This document shows positions 5,997-13,848 of a stretch of DNA of 23,397 nucleotides, piece after piece. Position 1 is the stretch's first letter. Each line of letters starts with the position of its first letter. Under the pieces are notes generated by a model that worked only from the letters and a program-made list of their open reading frames with translations, did not search any database and was not told the origin of the DNA. The stretch covers positions 1 through 23,397 of the forward strand of contig JAZKFR010000160.1 of the NCBI GenBank assembly GCA_040386295.1. The letters are read 5' to 3'. The position numbers and the translations under genes were made by a program. This DNA is from JAZKFR01 sp040386295. Lineage in GTDB: Bacteria > Pseudomonadota > Gammaproteobacteria > Burkholderiales > Rhodocyclaceae.

Positions 5997-8588
5997 ATGA
6001 ATTTTCTTCATGCGTTATTTGCGCACTACCGAGCTTATTACGCTGACGGTAGGCGCACGACAAAGCACGCCGCTTGGGTCGGACTGTTCGCGTTTCCGCT
6101 GTGTTATCTGGTCTATACAACGCTGATCCCGCAAGCTTACGAAAGCCTAGGGCTCAGATTAAGCGCCGCCGTACTCTGCGCCTTGCTCGTCGCACAGGCA
6201 TCCTGGCCGAGCAAACTCAAACCTTACTGTTTGGCCTATTCGTATTGGCTGACTTTGTATTGCCTGCCGTGCTTACACGTCTTCATGCTGCTGAAAAATC
6301 AGGGGAGTCCAGTCTCTGTTGCACACAGTTTTCTAGCGATATTCCTACTGTTTTTCCTGAGCGATTGGCGCAATAGCTTGGCGCTGTTATTGCTGGGCAG
6401 CGCGCTGGGCACAGCGCTTTATCTCACCACGACAGAAAGTCCTAGCTTTCCCATTGCGTGTGCCGAGCAATTACCGATTTTCTTACTGGCGATTCTGGCT
6501 GCTAGCGTGTTTAGGCGGTCTGAAGAGCGGATCGTGTACGAACAAGAATTGAGCGCAAAAGCAGCCCTGGTCGGCTCGCTGGTGCACGAAATGCGCGTGC
6601 CGCTGGGACAACTTAAATCGACCTTGGACAATATCGAAGACGCCCTGCCTGCACCGAGCGAGCATACGCACGAGCGCCACCATGCGCACGATGGGCACGA
6701 TGGGCACGAAATCAAGCTCAACATCCTCACGCTGAACACCCTCTTTCAAAATCTAGCACGCGGGCAAAGTGCCATCAAAAGAGGTCTGCAGGCGATTTCA
6801 ATGATCTTTGATGAAGTCAACGACAAGGGCATCGATCAAGCCAATTTCTCGTACTGCATGGCCGGCAAAATAACGCAAAAAGCGGTAGACGAATTTGCCC
6901 ACGAGAATGAAGCAGAAGCCCACAGAATCAGGGTTTGCATCGAGCATGACTTCACGTTTAAAGGCAGCGAGAGCCTATCCCTATTCGTCCTCTTTAATTT
7001 GATCAAGAACGCCCTCCACTTTTGCCAGCGCGATACGCAGGCAAGCCTGACGATTAACGTCAACCAGCCGACCATCACCCTGCGTGACAGCGGCCCCGGT
7101 ATCGCTAAAGACAGCTTGACTGCACTCTTCAACGCGCCGAAAAGCACCGACAAGCTTGACGGTACGGGGCTAAATTTAGCTTGCTGTCAGCGCATTATGG
7201 CCAGCTTTGGCGGCAACATTAGTGGCCACTCAGTGCTCGGGGAATACACAGAATTCACCCTGCACTTCCCTGCCATCACCGAGAGCGAAATCGCTGAGTA
7301 TCAAAAAAACACTTTGCACAAAGCCAGCATGGCGCTCAAGGGCAAACACATACTGCTGGTCGAGGATGGCGAAATAGAAGCGCGTCTGATGCTGCAAACG
7401 CTCAACAACATTGGTTGTCGTGCTGATCGGGCAAACAATGGCGCATCAGCACTCGACCAATTAGCACAGGGGCAAGTCAAATACGATTTGATTCTGACCG
7501 ACCTCAATATGCCGACCCTCAATGGCTATGCCACAGCCAGCAAGATTCGCACGGGCGCAGTCCCGGGTTACGAGCAAGTCCCGATTGTTGCTTATTCAAC
7601 CGAATCAGAAAGCATCGCCAGCGCCAAAATTCGCAAAGCGGGGATGAACGCCTTTGTGCATAAACCGTATGACACCTTAGCGCTGTTAGAAACGGTGCAA
7701 CGCTGCTTAAACGAAGCCGAAGACACCGTTGCCACAGCGGAAAATGTAGCCGAGCGCTTCCCTCTACTGGCCGGAAAAACCATCTTGATCGCGGAAGATA
7801 GCGTAATCAATCGACTGGTTCTGAAAGCCACCTTGCAAAAATTTTCGATGCAAGCGCTAGAAGCCGAGCACGGACAAGCCGTCCTTGAGCTTTGTCAGCA
7901 TTGGCAAAACACAGAAAGCGGCAGCCTACCCGACGCCATTTTGATGGACATTCACATGCCAGGCCTCAACGGTTTGGAAGTCACCAACCTGATTCGCGAA
8001 CGAAAATCCAGCTACCAACACATTCCCATCATCGCGCTGAGCAGTGACGAGAGCGCGCAAAGCAGGCAAAACGCTTACGCGGCGGGGGCCGATGATTTCA
8101 TCGCCAAACCAGTAGACAGCAACGAGTTGTGCGCCAAGCTGAACCAACAATTTGCACAACGCTGCCAGCAGGCCGCGCCAGCCGATCAAATCAATCCGGC
8201 CAGCCAGGCCGAGCAAGACGCCGCCCGCGCCAAAGAGTTAATGAACCTCTTAGACAGCAAGCGCCTGGACGAAATCATCAGTATCGACATGCTCGACAGC
8301 CTGCTGCCGTACTACATAGAACAAAGCGAAGTCTTGCTTAAACGCCTGGATAACAGCGTCGCCGCCGAGAATTTCGCCGAAATGCACGAAGCCTTGCATC
8401 ACTTCCTGGGCATCAGCGGCACGATGGGCGCACTTGCTTTGCACCGCTTAATTCAAAGAATTTACCCGCCAGTCGAAGCGGGCGCATGGCCGACCGAAGC
8501 ATCCTGGCTTGATCAAATCAAAGCGCTGAGCGAAAAAACGGTCTGCGCATTACAAGAAAATTACATCAAGAAATCCCCCGCTCGCTGA
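5997..8588 (+). CDS. CqsS/LqsS-like membrane hybrid sensor kinase with two receivers and Hpt
   Basis: An 863-residue phosphorelay protein. About residues 24-173 form some six membrane spans. The segment AWVGLFAFPLCYLVY..PQAYESLGLRLSAAVL matches, from memory, the N-terminus of Vibrio CqsS (GWMGMLGFPAYYFIW..PQSYENLGLRCAAAVL), receptor for alpha-hydroxyketone autoinducers. Then H-box LVHEMRVPL with His197, a His-rich insert (223-237), N-box FNLIKNA (N334, N338), DSGPGIA (364-370) and DGTGLNLA (388-395). Receiver 1: E456/D457, D502, K556. Receiver 2: E600/D601, D651, K704. The Hpt domain (about 760-860) has HHFLGISGTMGA with His801 as likely phosphoacceptor. CqsS itself ends in a receiver and uses a separate Hpt protein, LuxU; here the relay is in one chain. 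No cqsA/jqsA-like synthase lies in this window. It is divergent from clpB. Ligand specificity is inferred; an RpfC-like or orphan sensor remains possible. Confidence 0.85.
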   Translation: MNFLHALFAHYRAYYADGRRTTKHAAWVGLFAFPLCYLVYTTLIPQAYESLGLRLSAAVLCALLVAQASWPSKLKPYCLAYSYWLTLYCLPCLHVFMLLKNQGSPVSVAHSFLAIFLLFFLSDWRNSLALLLLGSALGTALYLTTTESPSFPIACAEQLPIFLLAILAASVFRRSEERIVYEQELSAKAALVGSLVHEMRVPLGQLKSTLDNIEDALPAPSEHTHERHHAHDGHDGHEIKLNILTLNTLFQNLARGQSAIKRGLQAISMIFDEVNDKGIDQANFSYCMAGKITQKAVDEFAHENEAEAHRIRVCIEHDFTFKGSESLSLFVLFNLIKNALHFCQRDTQASLTINVNQPTITLRDSGPGIAKDSLTALFNAPKSTDKLDGTGLNLACCQRIMASFGGNISGHSVLGEYTEFTLHFPAITESEIAEYQKNTLHKASMALKGKHILLVEDGEIEARLMLQTLNNIGCRADRANNGASALDQLAQGQVKYDLILTDLNMPTLNGYATASKIRTGAVPGYEQVPIVAYSTESESIASAKIRKAGMNAFVHKPYDTLALLETVQRCLNEAEDTVATAENVAERFPLLAGKTILIAEDSVINRLVLKATLQKFSMQALEAEHGQAVLELCQHWQNTESGSLPDAILMDIHMPGLNGLEVTNLIRERKSSYQHIPIIALSSDESAQSRQNAYAAGADDFIAKPVDSNELCAKLNQQFAQRCQQAAPADQINPASQAEQDAARAKELMNLLDSKRLDEIISIDMLDSLLPYYIEQSEVLLKRLDNSVAAENFAEMHEALHHFLGISGTMGALALHRLIQRIYPPVEAGAWPTEASWLDQIKALSEKTVCALQENYIKKSPAR
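6686..6709. repeat. 9-bp tandem repeat in the kinase DHp region
   Basis: The unit GCACGATGG is repeated exactly (6686-6694, 6695-6703) and begins a third time. It encodes the HDGHDGH part of a histidine-rich loop between the H-box helix and the next helix of the kinase. Confidence 0.9.
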
Positions 8589-8601
8589 TGAGCATCAGCA
8601 C

Positions 8602-8635
8602 AGACACCCTCTGAATCAGGATTTCTAGGGTGTCT
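8602..8635 (+). terminator. candidate terminator of the hybrid kinase
   Basis: Perfect nine-base arms AGACACCCT (8602-8610) and AGGGTGTCT (8627-8635) around a 16-base loop, 13 bases after the kinase stop. Only a short T stretch follows (TCTTTC), so efficiency is uncertain. Confidence 0.5.
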
Positions 8636-8734
8636 TTCAAGTTCATAGCCCTCTGCACAAGCGGCTGCACACCCAACGTACCAGAAAGAACCGAGCCACC
8701 GACGTCCACCAGTGAGGCGCTAACTAACGACGAG

Positions 8735-8788
8735 CCCTTCCCTCTCCCACGAGTGGGCGAGGGTGCCCCGCAGGGGCGGGAAAGGAAG
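8735..8788 (+). repeat. REP-like palindromic element, copy 1
   Basis: Two adjacent hairpins. The first has 11-base arms CCCTCTCCCAC and GTGGGCGAGGG (8740-8750, 8753-8763) with one mismatch around GA. The second is GCCCC-GCA-GGGGC (about 8765-8777), followed by GGGAAAGGAAG. The CCCTCTCCC..GGGCGAGGG core is typical of dispersed extragenic palindromes in Burkholderiales and related genomes. A second copy lies about 110 bases away in opposite orientation. A long frame on the other strand (8566-9006) is only a translation of this repeat. Confidence 0.75.
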
Positions 8789-8897
8789 TGCGCTTGACTG
8801 GAAGCGGCGGGCAAACAAGGCGCTCGGTATTTGCCCTTTTTAGCTACGCCACGGCTGATTTTGGGTGGGCATTTGGCGCGCTCTTTTGTCGCTTTTT

Positions 8898-8956
8898 TCC
8901 CTCTCCCGCCCCTGCCGGGGCGCCCGCTCCCACAAGTGGGCGAGGGGAAGGCGGCG
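8898..8956 (-). repeat. REP-like palindromic element, copy 2 (inverted)
   Basis: Read on the minus strand it runs CCTTCCCCTCGCCCAC-TT-GTGGGAGC, then GCCCC-GGCA-GGGGC and GGGAGAGGG: the same two hairpins in the same order as copy 1, with several differences. The head-to-head pair could fold into one large hairpin in single-stranded DNA or RNA. It lies between the convergent hybrid kinase and recN, where such elements often sit. Confidence 0.75.
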
Positions 8957-9135
8957 TTGGGGTGAGGGTTTTTGCTGGTGTCTGATTCAAGTGGGTGGCA
9001 ACGCACGGGGGGCTAAGTTAGGGGTGCGTTTGTTTTTCGCACAAGATTCCTACTGGGGCGAATTAAAAATAGCGTGATCCGAATGGCGTTTCTGCTTTCG
9101 CTAGATTGAAGTAGGCCATCAGCCGACAAGCTGCG
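8957..9135. other. recN-side part of the 547-base kinase/recN spacer
   Basis: Beyond the REP-like pair I see no gene. GGGGTGAGGGTTTTT follows copy 2 directly and may be its tail. An AT-rich patch (about 9058-9070) reads TATTTTTAATT on the minus strand and could belong to a recN terminator, but I find no solid hairpin before it. Confidence 0.4.
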
Positions 9136-10875
9136 TCAGACTACGCCAAGCATTTCTTTGGCGTGCTGGCGGGTCAGTTCGGTGATTTCTACGCCGCCGA
9201 GCATGCGGGCGATTTCTTCTATGCGGCCGGCTTGATCGAGCGTGCACACGCGGCTACGCAGACTTGTTTTACTGGCTGACGGAGTGTCATCTGTTTCACC
9301 TGTTTCACCTGCCTCGCCTGCGGCGTTTTCGGCGGCTTTGCTGACGTACCACTGCCAATTGGCGCGGGCAGCGACTTGCGCTAAATGGGTGACGCATAGC
9401 ACTTGGCGCGTGGTGCCCAATTGGCGTAACAGCCGACCCACCACCTCGGCGACCCCGCCACCGATCCCCACATCGACCTCGTCAAAAATCAACGTCGGCA
9501 CGCAGGCCGCCTGGCTGGTGACGACCTGAATCGCCAGACTGATGCGCGAGAGTTCGCCGCCTGAGGCGACCTTAGCCAGTGGCCGTGCCTCGTTGCCAGC
9601 TAGTCCAGCAATACGAAATTCAATTTGTTCAAGCCCGTAGGCGCTACCCACTTCGCCTTGTGCATTTTGCGCTAAGGGGCAAAGCGCGATCTCAAACCGC
9701 CCGCCATTGAGCGCTAGTTGCTGCATGGCCTCCGTCACGGCGCTGCCGAGCGCGACGGCTGCCGTGGCGCGCGCAGCCGATAAACGCTGCGCTAGCTGCT
9801 GATAGGTGTTGCCCAGCGTCTTTGCTTCTGCTTCCAGCTGGGTCAAATCACTGGCCGCGCTCAGTTGCTCTAGACGCTGTTGCCAGCGCTCAAGCAACGC
9901 GGGCAGCGCTTCTGGCGTGGTGCGAAATTTGCGCGCGCAGTTCAGCACTGCGTCGATGGCTTGCTCGACCTCATTGAGGCGCGCCGGGTCTGCTTCGAGG
10001 TGGTCAGCGTAACGGTGTAAGGCGGAGACGGCTTCGCCGAGTTCAGCTTGCGCTGATTGAATCAGCTGCGTGACATCGCTTAACGCCGGATCGTATTCGC
10101 TCAAAGCACTTAATTTATGCGCAGCACGGTCAAGTTGTAGGGCGCAGGCGGCATCGCCTTCGGCCAACAGCGACAAGGCAAATTGCGTCCCCTCAACGAG
10201 ACTTGCCGCATGGGCTAAGCGCTTGTGCTCAGCGTTGAGCGACTGCCAGGTGTCGGCAGAAAAGTTGAGCGCAGCGAGTTCGTTAATCTGCCAGCCGAGC
10301 TGCTCGCGCTCGGCGCTTACGGCCGCCTGATCGCCGCTTGCCGCGAGCCAGGCGCTGGTGGCCGACTGCCACCGCTGCCAAGCCGATTTGACTTCGGCAA
10401 GCAGGGCGTTGTTGCCCGCATGGGTATCGAATAAGACGCGCTGCGCGTCGCTACGCAACAGCGATTGGTGTGCATGCTGGCCGTGAATGTCGAGCAAAAA
10501 TTCGGCGATGGCGCGCAATTGTTGCAAGGGAATCGGCACGCCATTGAGATAGGCGCGTGAACGTCCGTTGCGCTCGATAACACGGCGTAAGAGCAGGTTA
10601 TCGCTGCTATCGTCTGGCGCCAGGTCTTGTTCTTGCAACCAGGCGCTAGCGTCGGGGGCGTCGACTAGATCGAACTCCGCGCTAATGTCGCTACGCTCGC
10701 AACCGCTGCGAATCAAGCTGACATCGGCGCGATCGCCTAAGACAAAAGACAAGGCATCGATCAGCATCGATTTACCGGCGCCGGTTTCGCCGGTGAGCAC
10801 GCCAAAACCTTGCGCAAATTCCAGCTCAAGCCGATCGGCCAGAACAAAGTCTTTAATCGTCAGACGTTGCAACAT
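9136..10875 (-). CDS. recN: DNA repair protein RecN
   Basis: SMC-like ATPase acting in double-strand-break repair with RecA. The N-terminal head half starts MLQRLTIKDFVLADRLEL and contains Walker A GETGAGKS (29-36). A long helical coiled-coil middle follows, rich in Ala/Leu/Gln. The C-terminal head half has the ABC signature region VASGGELSRISLAIQ and Walker B TLIFDEVDVGIGG, then CVTHLAQVAA and the family ending RIEEIARMLGG. At 579 residues it is slightly longer than most relatives (about 550-560) because of a low-complexity insert GEAGETGETDD just before the last conserved block. It begins 16 bases after nadK and probably shares its transcript. In many bacteria recN is SOS-induced; I see no LexA box directly before it. 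Confidence 0.97.
   Translation of the reverse strand: MLQRLTIKDFVLADRLELEFAQGFGVLTGETGAGKSMLIDALSFVLGDRADVSLIRSGCERSDISAEFDLVDAPDASAWLQEQDLAPDDSSDNLLLRRVIERNGRSRAYLNGVPIPLQQLRAIAEFLLDIHGQHAHQSLLRSDAQRVLFDTHAGNNALLAEVKSAWQRWQSATSAWLAASGDQAAVSAEREQLGWQINELAALNFSADTWQSLNAEHKRLAHAASLVEGTQFALSLLAEGDAACALQLDRAAHKLSALSEYDPALSDVTQLIQSAQAELGEAVSALHRYADHLEADPARLNEVEQAIDAVLNCARKFRTTPEALPALLERWQQRLEQLSAASDLTQLEAEAKTLGNTYQQLAQRLSAARATAAVALGSAVTEAMQQLALNGGRFEIALCPLAQNAQGEVGSAYGLEQIEFRIAGLAGNEARPLAKVASGGELSRISLAIQVVTSQAACVPTLIFDEVDVGIGGGVAEVVGRLLRQLGTTRQVLCVTHLAQVAARANWQWYVSKAAENAAGEAGETGETDDTPSASKTSLRSRVCTLDQAGRIEEIARMLGGVEITELTRQHAKEMLGVV
9292..9318. repeat. 9-bp tandem repeat in recN
   Basis: TGTTTCACC occurs twice in a row (9292-9300, 9301-9309), followed by the diverged TGCCTCGCC (9310-9318). 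On the minus strand it encodes the GEAGETGET part of a low-complexity insert near the RecN C-terminus. Confidence 0.85.
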
Positions 10876-10891
10876 AAGCTTTAATGTCCCT

Positions 10892-12046
10892 TTAATGACC
10901 TTTTGGCTGTTCGCTCCAGTGCAGCTTCTGACGCAGCATAGCGAAGTAGCTGTAGCCGGGCGGGTGGAGAAAATAGGTGGAATGGAGCGAACGTCGGATG
11001 CGTACCGAGTCGCCGGGCTGCATGTCTAGGCTGACCTGGCCATCAACATAGACGCGCGAATCGGTCGCCTGCACGATGCGGATTTCGATTTCGCTGTTGT
11101 CGCCAACGAGAATGGGGCGATTGCTTAAGGCGTGCGGACAGAGCGGCACCAAGGCAATGCCCGCCACTTGCGGATGCAAAATAGGGCCGTTAGCCGACAG
11201 CGAATAGGCGGTTGAGCCGGTCGGTGTACTGACGATCAGCCCATCTGAACGCAGGCTGTAAATGAATTGCTGGTCGATGAACAACTCGAATTCGATCATG
11301 CGCCCGATGGCGCCTTTATCGACCACGACATCGTTGAGCGCCAGGCTGGAAAATAGCGACTGTGCTTGCTGTCCAGGCGCCTCGCGCAGCACTTCAACGT
11401 CGAGCAGCATGCGCGTCTCACAAGTGAATTTTCCGGCTAATAACTCGGCCATGCTCGACAGCATGTCGCCACGGGCGATGTCGGTCATAAAACCGAGCCG
11501 TCCCTGATTAACGCCGACCAGGGGAACCCGCGCGTAGGCGAGTTGACGCGCCGCGTTGAGCATGGTGCCGTCGCCGCCCAAGACAATCACTAGATCAGCC
11601 GCTGCACCGATTTCGGCGAACGAGCTGGGCGTGCATAAACCCACCTCGGGCGGGGCAGCGAGGGCGTTCACAGCGCTGCGCATGGGGAGCGGGATATGGC
11701 TCGCCGTTTCTTCTTCGATCAACAGCGTGATGCCCTGCTGATGCAAATACTCGATCAAACAGCAGAGTGATTCGGCGATGTCTGGATTGTGATATTTGCC
11801 AACCAAAGCAATGGTACGCGGCAGGGCGAGCGGCGCTGGCGGCGCTCTGTGCTCGGCTGCGTCAGGCCGGGTGGCCTCCTCTGTTGCACTCATGGCCGCC
11901 ACGCCGTTAGCAAGAGAAGTGTGCGCGACGGCTGTATTAGCCTGAGTTTGCGCTGGCGCGGCAAGCGCGTCATGCGGCGCGTACTTGTGTTCGTCGTGAT
12001 TGTGCTCGTCGTGATTGTGGCCATCATTACGCACCGGGTTTGTCAC
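10892..12046 (-). CDS. nadK: NAD kinase with His-rich N-terminal extension
   Basis: Phosphorylates NAD to NADP with ATP in the cytoplasm. The catalytic core starts near residue 77 (RTIALVGKYHNPDIAESL) and has the diagnostic GGDGTMLNAAR (157 onward), ALNDVVVDKG, SDGLIVSTPTGSTAYSLSANGPILHP and the C-terminal SYFAMLRQKLHWSE. The start is uncertain. The longest frame begins with GTG at 12046, overlaps the end of argH by 20 bases and gives 384 residues with an extension containing HNHDEHNHDEH. The first in-frame ATG (11893, residue 52) gives 333 residues, nearer the usual roughly 300. Neither has a clear Shine-Dalgarno; the GTG may be used by translational coupling. Codon use stays coding-like through the extension, so I kept the longer form. 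Confidence 0.9.
   Translation of the reverse strand: MTNPVRNDGHNHDEHNHDEHKYAPHDALAAPAQTQANTAVAHTSLANGVAAMSATEEATRPDAAEHRAPPAPLALPRTIALVGKYHNPDIAESLCCLIEYLHQQGITLLIEEETASHIPLPMRSAVNALAAPPEVGLCTPSSFAEIGAAADLVIVLGGDGTMLNAARQLAYARVPLVGVNQGRLGFMTDIARGDMLSSMAELLAGKFTCETRMLLDVEVLREAPGQQAQSLFSSLALNDVVVDKGAIGRMIEFELFIDQQFIYSLRSDGLIVSTPTGSTAYSLSANGPILHPQVAGIALVPLCPHALSNRPILVGDNSEIEIRIVQATDSRVYVDGQVSLDMQPGDSVRIRRSLHSTYFLHPPGYSYFAMLRQKLHWSEQPKGH
11991..12020. repeat. 15-bp tandem repeat before the nadK core
   Basis: Two copies of a 15-base unit (TCGTCGTGATTGTGC, second copy ending G) at 11991-12005 and 12006-12020. In the nadK frame they encode HNHDE repeats. They lie just past the argH stop codon and within the disputed nadK extension. 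Confidence 0.85.
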
Positions 12047-13502
12047 CTAGCTTGGCGTCGAGCAGCGCGCGTGCACGCGTCACCGCTGCGCGCACCTGTT
12101 CAGGCGCTGTACCGCCAAGATGCTGGCGTGCCGCGAGCGAGCCTTCTACGGTGAGCACAGAAAAAACCTCGGCGTCGATCAAAGGCGAGAAGCTTTGCAA
12201 TTCGACGAGGGAAAGTTCGGGCAGATCAAGCCCTAAAACTTCTGCTCGGCGCACCGCCAAACCGACAACGGCGTGCGCGTCACGAAACGGCAAACCTTTG
12301 CGCACCAGGTAGTCAGCCAGATCTGTTGCTGTGGCAAAGCCTTGGCTGAGCGCGGCGCGCATGTTTTCCGGGCGGCTGACGATGCCGCACATCATGTCAG
12401 CGAAAATACGCAGGGTATCGCTGACGGTATCGACGGCGTCGAATAGAGGCTCTTTGTCTTCCTGGTTATCTTTGTTGTACGCCAGCGGCTGAGCTTTCAT
12501 CAAGGTGAGCAAGGCCATCAAATGGCCATAGACGCGCCCGGTTTTGCCGCGCGCTAACTCGGGCACATCGGGGTTTTTCTTTTGCGGCATGATCGAGCTG
12601 CCGGTGCAAAAACGGTCGGCGATACGGACAAAGCCAAAACGCGGATTCATCCACAGCACCAGTTCTTCAGAGAAGCGCGAAATGTGCATCATGAAGAGCG
12701 CGCAGGCAGCGCAAAACTCAATCGCAAAATCACGGTCCGAAACGGCGTCTAAGGAGTTATGGCAAAGCTCGTCGAACCCCAGCTCCGCCGCAACAAAAGC
12801 GCGGTCGATAGGATAGGTTGTACCAGCCAGTGCCGCTGCGCCTAAAGGCAGACGATTGGTGCGCTTGCGGCAATCGATAAAGCGTTCAACATCGCGTTGC
12901 AACATTTCAAAATAAGCGAGTAGATGGTGGCCAAAGGTGACCGGTTGCGCCACTTGCAAGTGGGTAAAGCCCGGCATCGCGGTGGCGGCTTCTTGCTCGG
13001 CCAGATCAAGCAAATGATGCTGAAAACGATTGAGCAGCAACAAAATATCGTCGATCGAATCGCGCAAATACAGACGAATATCGGTGGCCACTTGATCGTT
13101 GCGCGAGCGCCCGGTGTGCAAGCGTTTACCTGCGTCGCCGATGAGGCTGGTCAGGCGTTTTTCGATATTCAGATGCACATCTTCCAGGTCGAGCGACCAA
13201 TTGAATTGACCGCTCCCAATTTCTTCTGCAATCTGCGCCATGCCGCGTTCGATGTCGGCCAAATCCTGATCAGAAATAATGCCTTGGCGCGCCAACATTT
13301 TGGCGTGCGCCAAGGAGCCGCGAATATCCTGACACCACATGCGCTGATCAAAACGCACCGAGGCGGTGTAGCGTTTAACGAGCTCGGACATCGGTTCGGA
13401 AAAACGTGCCGCCCAGGTATAGGTGTTGCTGCTGCCTACCTTATTCGCGCCGGAATCATCGGCAAGGTCGGCAAGGCTGGCGGGAGAAGGGTCTTGGTTC
13501 AT
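12027..13502 (-). CDS. argH: argininosuccinate lyase
   Basis: Last step of arginine synthesis: splits argininosuccinate into arginine and fumarate (cytoplasmic tetramer of the fumarase/aspartase superfamily). The superfamily signature GSSIMPQKKNPD is at 301-312, with Ser303 in the catalytic Ser position. TGRSRNDQVATD (130-141) and GFTHLQVAQPVTFGHH (178-192), with His181 as the usual general base region, are intact. Length 491 against about 460 typical; the excess is the first 25 or so residues, which are low in conservation, so a later start cannot be excluded. No strong Shine-Dalgarno precedes the ATG. It heads the argH-nadK-recN run and is divergent from a FimS/AlgZ-AlgR pair. Confidence 0.97.
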   Translation of the reverse strand: MNQDPSPASLADLADDSGANKVGSSNTYTWAARFSEPMSELVKRYTASVRFDQRMWCQDIRGSLAHAKMLARQGIISDQDLADIERGMAQIAEEIGSGQFNWSLDLEDVHLNIEKRLTSLIGDAGKRLHTGRSRNDQVATDIRLYLRDSIDDILLLLNRFQHHLLDLAEQEAATAMPGFTHLQVAQPVTFGHHLLAYFEMLQRDVERFIDCRKRTNRLPLGAAALAGTTYPIDRAFVAAELGFDELCHNSLDAVSDRDFAIEFCAACALFMMHISRFSEELVLWMNPRFGFVRIADRFCTGSSIMPQKKNPDVPELARGKTGRVYGHLMALLTLMKAQPLAYNKDNQEDKEPLFDAVDTVSDTLRIFADMMCGIVSRPENMRAALSQGFATATDLADYLVRKGLPFRDAHAVVGLAVRRAEVLGLDLPELSLVELQSFSPLIDAEVFSVLTVEGSLAARQHLGGTAPEQVRAAVTRARALLDAKLGDKPGA

Positions 13503-13746
13503 GTGCGCGTCGATTTAAACTAGATAAGTTGAGATAGAAGATAAAAACAAGTCATTTTTGCTCTGCTCAGACGGTCTAAATTGCGCCTGAGCGATGCTGC
13601 TTTTTCGTTATGCTGCTGGCCGGTGAGCAAGAGACAATCGACGCCACTGTGAGCGAGACAGTCGATTGTTTAGACTGAATTTAACGGCGTCCGCCTGCAC
13701 TACAACAGAGTGCCGCAGCGGAACGGATTCACCCAGGGATGCGTCA
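13503..13746. other. divergent argH / algZ control region
   Basis: Most of the spacer between argH and the kinase gene. On the argH side, TTGTTT and TTATCT spaced by 17 bases could be a weak promoter about 15-45 bases before the ATG. Near 13634-13669 there is an inverted repeat described separately. No gene is convincing here; a minus-strand frame (13608-13928) overlaps algZ and is a shadow. Confidence 0.4.
13634..13669. promoter_or_regulatory. inverted repeat, possible operator or hairpin
   Basis: Perfect nine-base arms ACAATCGAC (13634-13642) and GTCGATTGT (13661-13669). A competing inner dyad ACTGT-N7-ACAGT (13646-13662) overlaps the right arm. It lies midway between two divergent genes, where an operator would fit, but I know no regulator with this site. 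Confidence 0.35.
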
Positions 13747-13821
13747 ATGAAATCAAATAACAACGCAAATAACAACGCAAATACCAGCGCAGATAACAGC
13801 GAGCTGAAAAAGTTGCCGTGA
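13747..13821 (+). CDS. 24-residue Asn-rich leader ORF in frame with algZ
   Basis: ATG at 13747 has AGGGA seven bases upstream, a better ribosome site than that of the kinase gene itself. It encodes a 24-residue peptide with an N/A-rich repeat (KSNNNANNNANTSADNS) and ends at TGA (13819-13821). The frame is the same as algZ, whose GTG start lies 27 bases further on. It may be a true leader peptide, or the old N-terminus of the kinase cut off by a nonsense change. AlgR downstream has a similar Ser/Thr/Asn-rich N-terminus. Confidence 0.4.
   Translation: MKSNNNANNNANTSADNSELKKLP
13755..13790. repeat. 12-bp tandem repeat before algZ
   Basis: AAATAACAACGC occurs twice exactly (13755-13766, 13767-13778), followed by a diverged third copy AAATACCAGCGC (13779-13790). 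It encodes the NNNA repeats of the leader ORF. Confidence 0.9.
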
Positions 13822-13848
13822 ATAAAGCAAAATTCCACGCTACCCCCG

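Noticed and set aside
6657..6712. CRISPR-like or other array at the His-rich repeat
   Set aside because: The repeats are 9 bp direct tandem units inside a coding frame with no spacers. No CRISPR array was seen anywhere in the window.
8566..9006. 146-codon minus-strand frame
   Set aside because: It mostly translates the inverted REP-like repeats (PSPTCGSGRPGRGGRG type sequence) and overlaps the end of the kinase gene; no family features.
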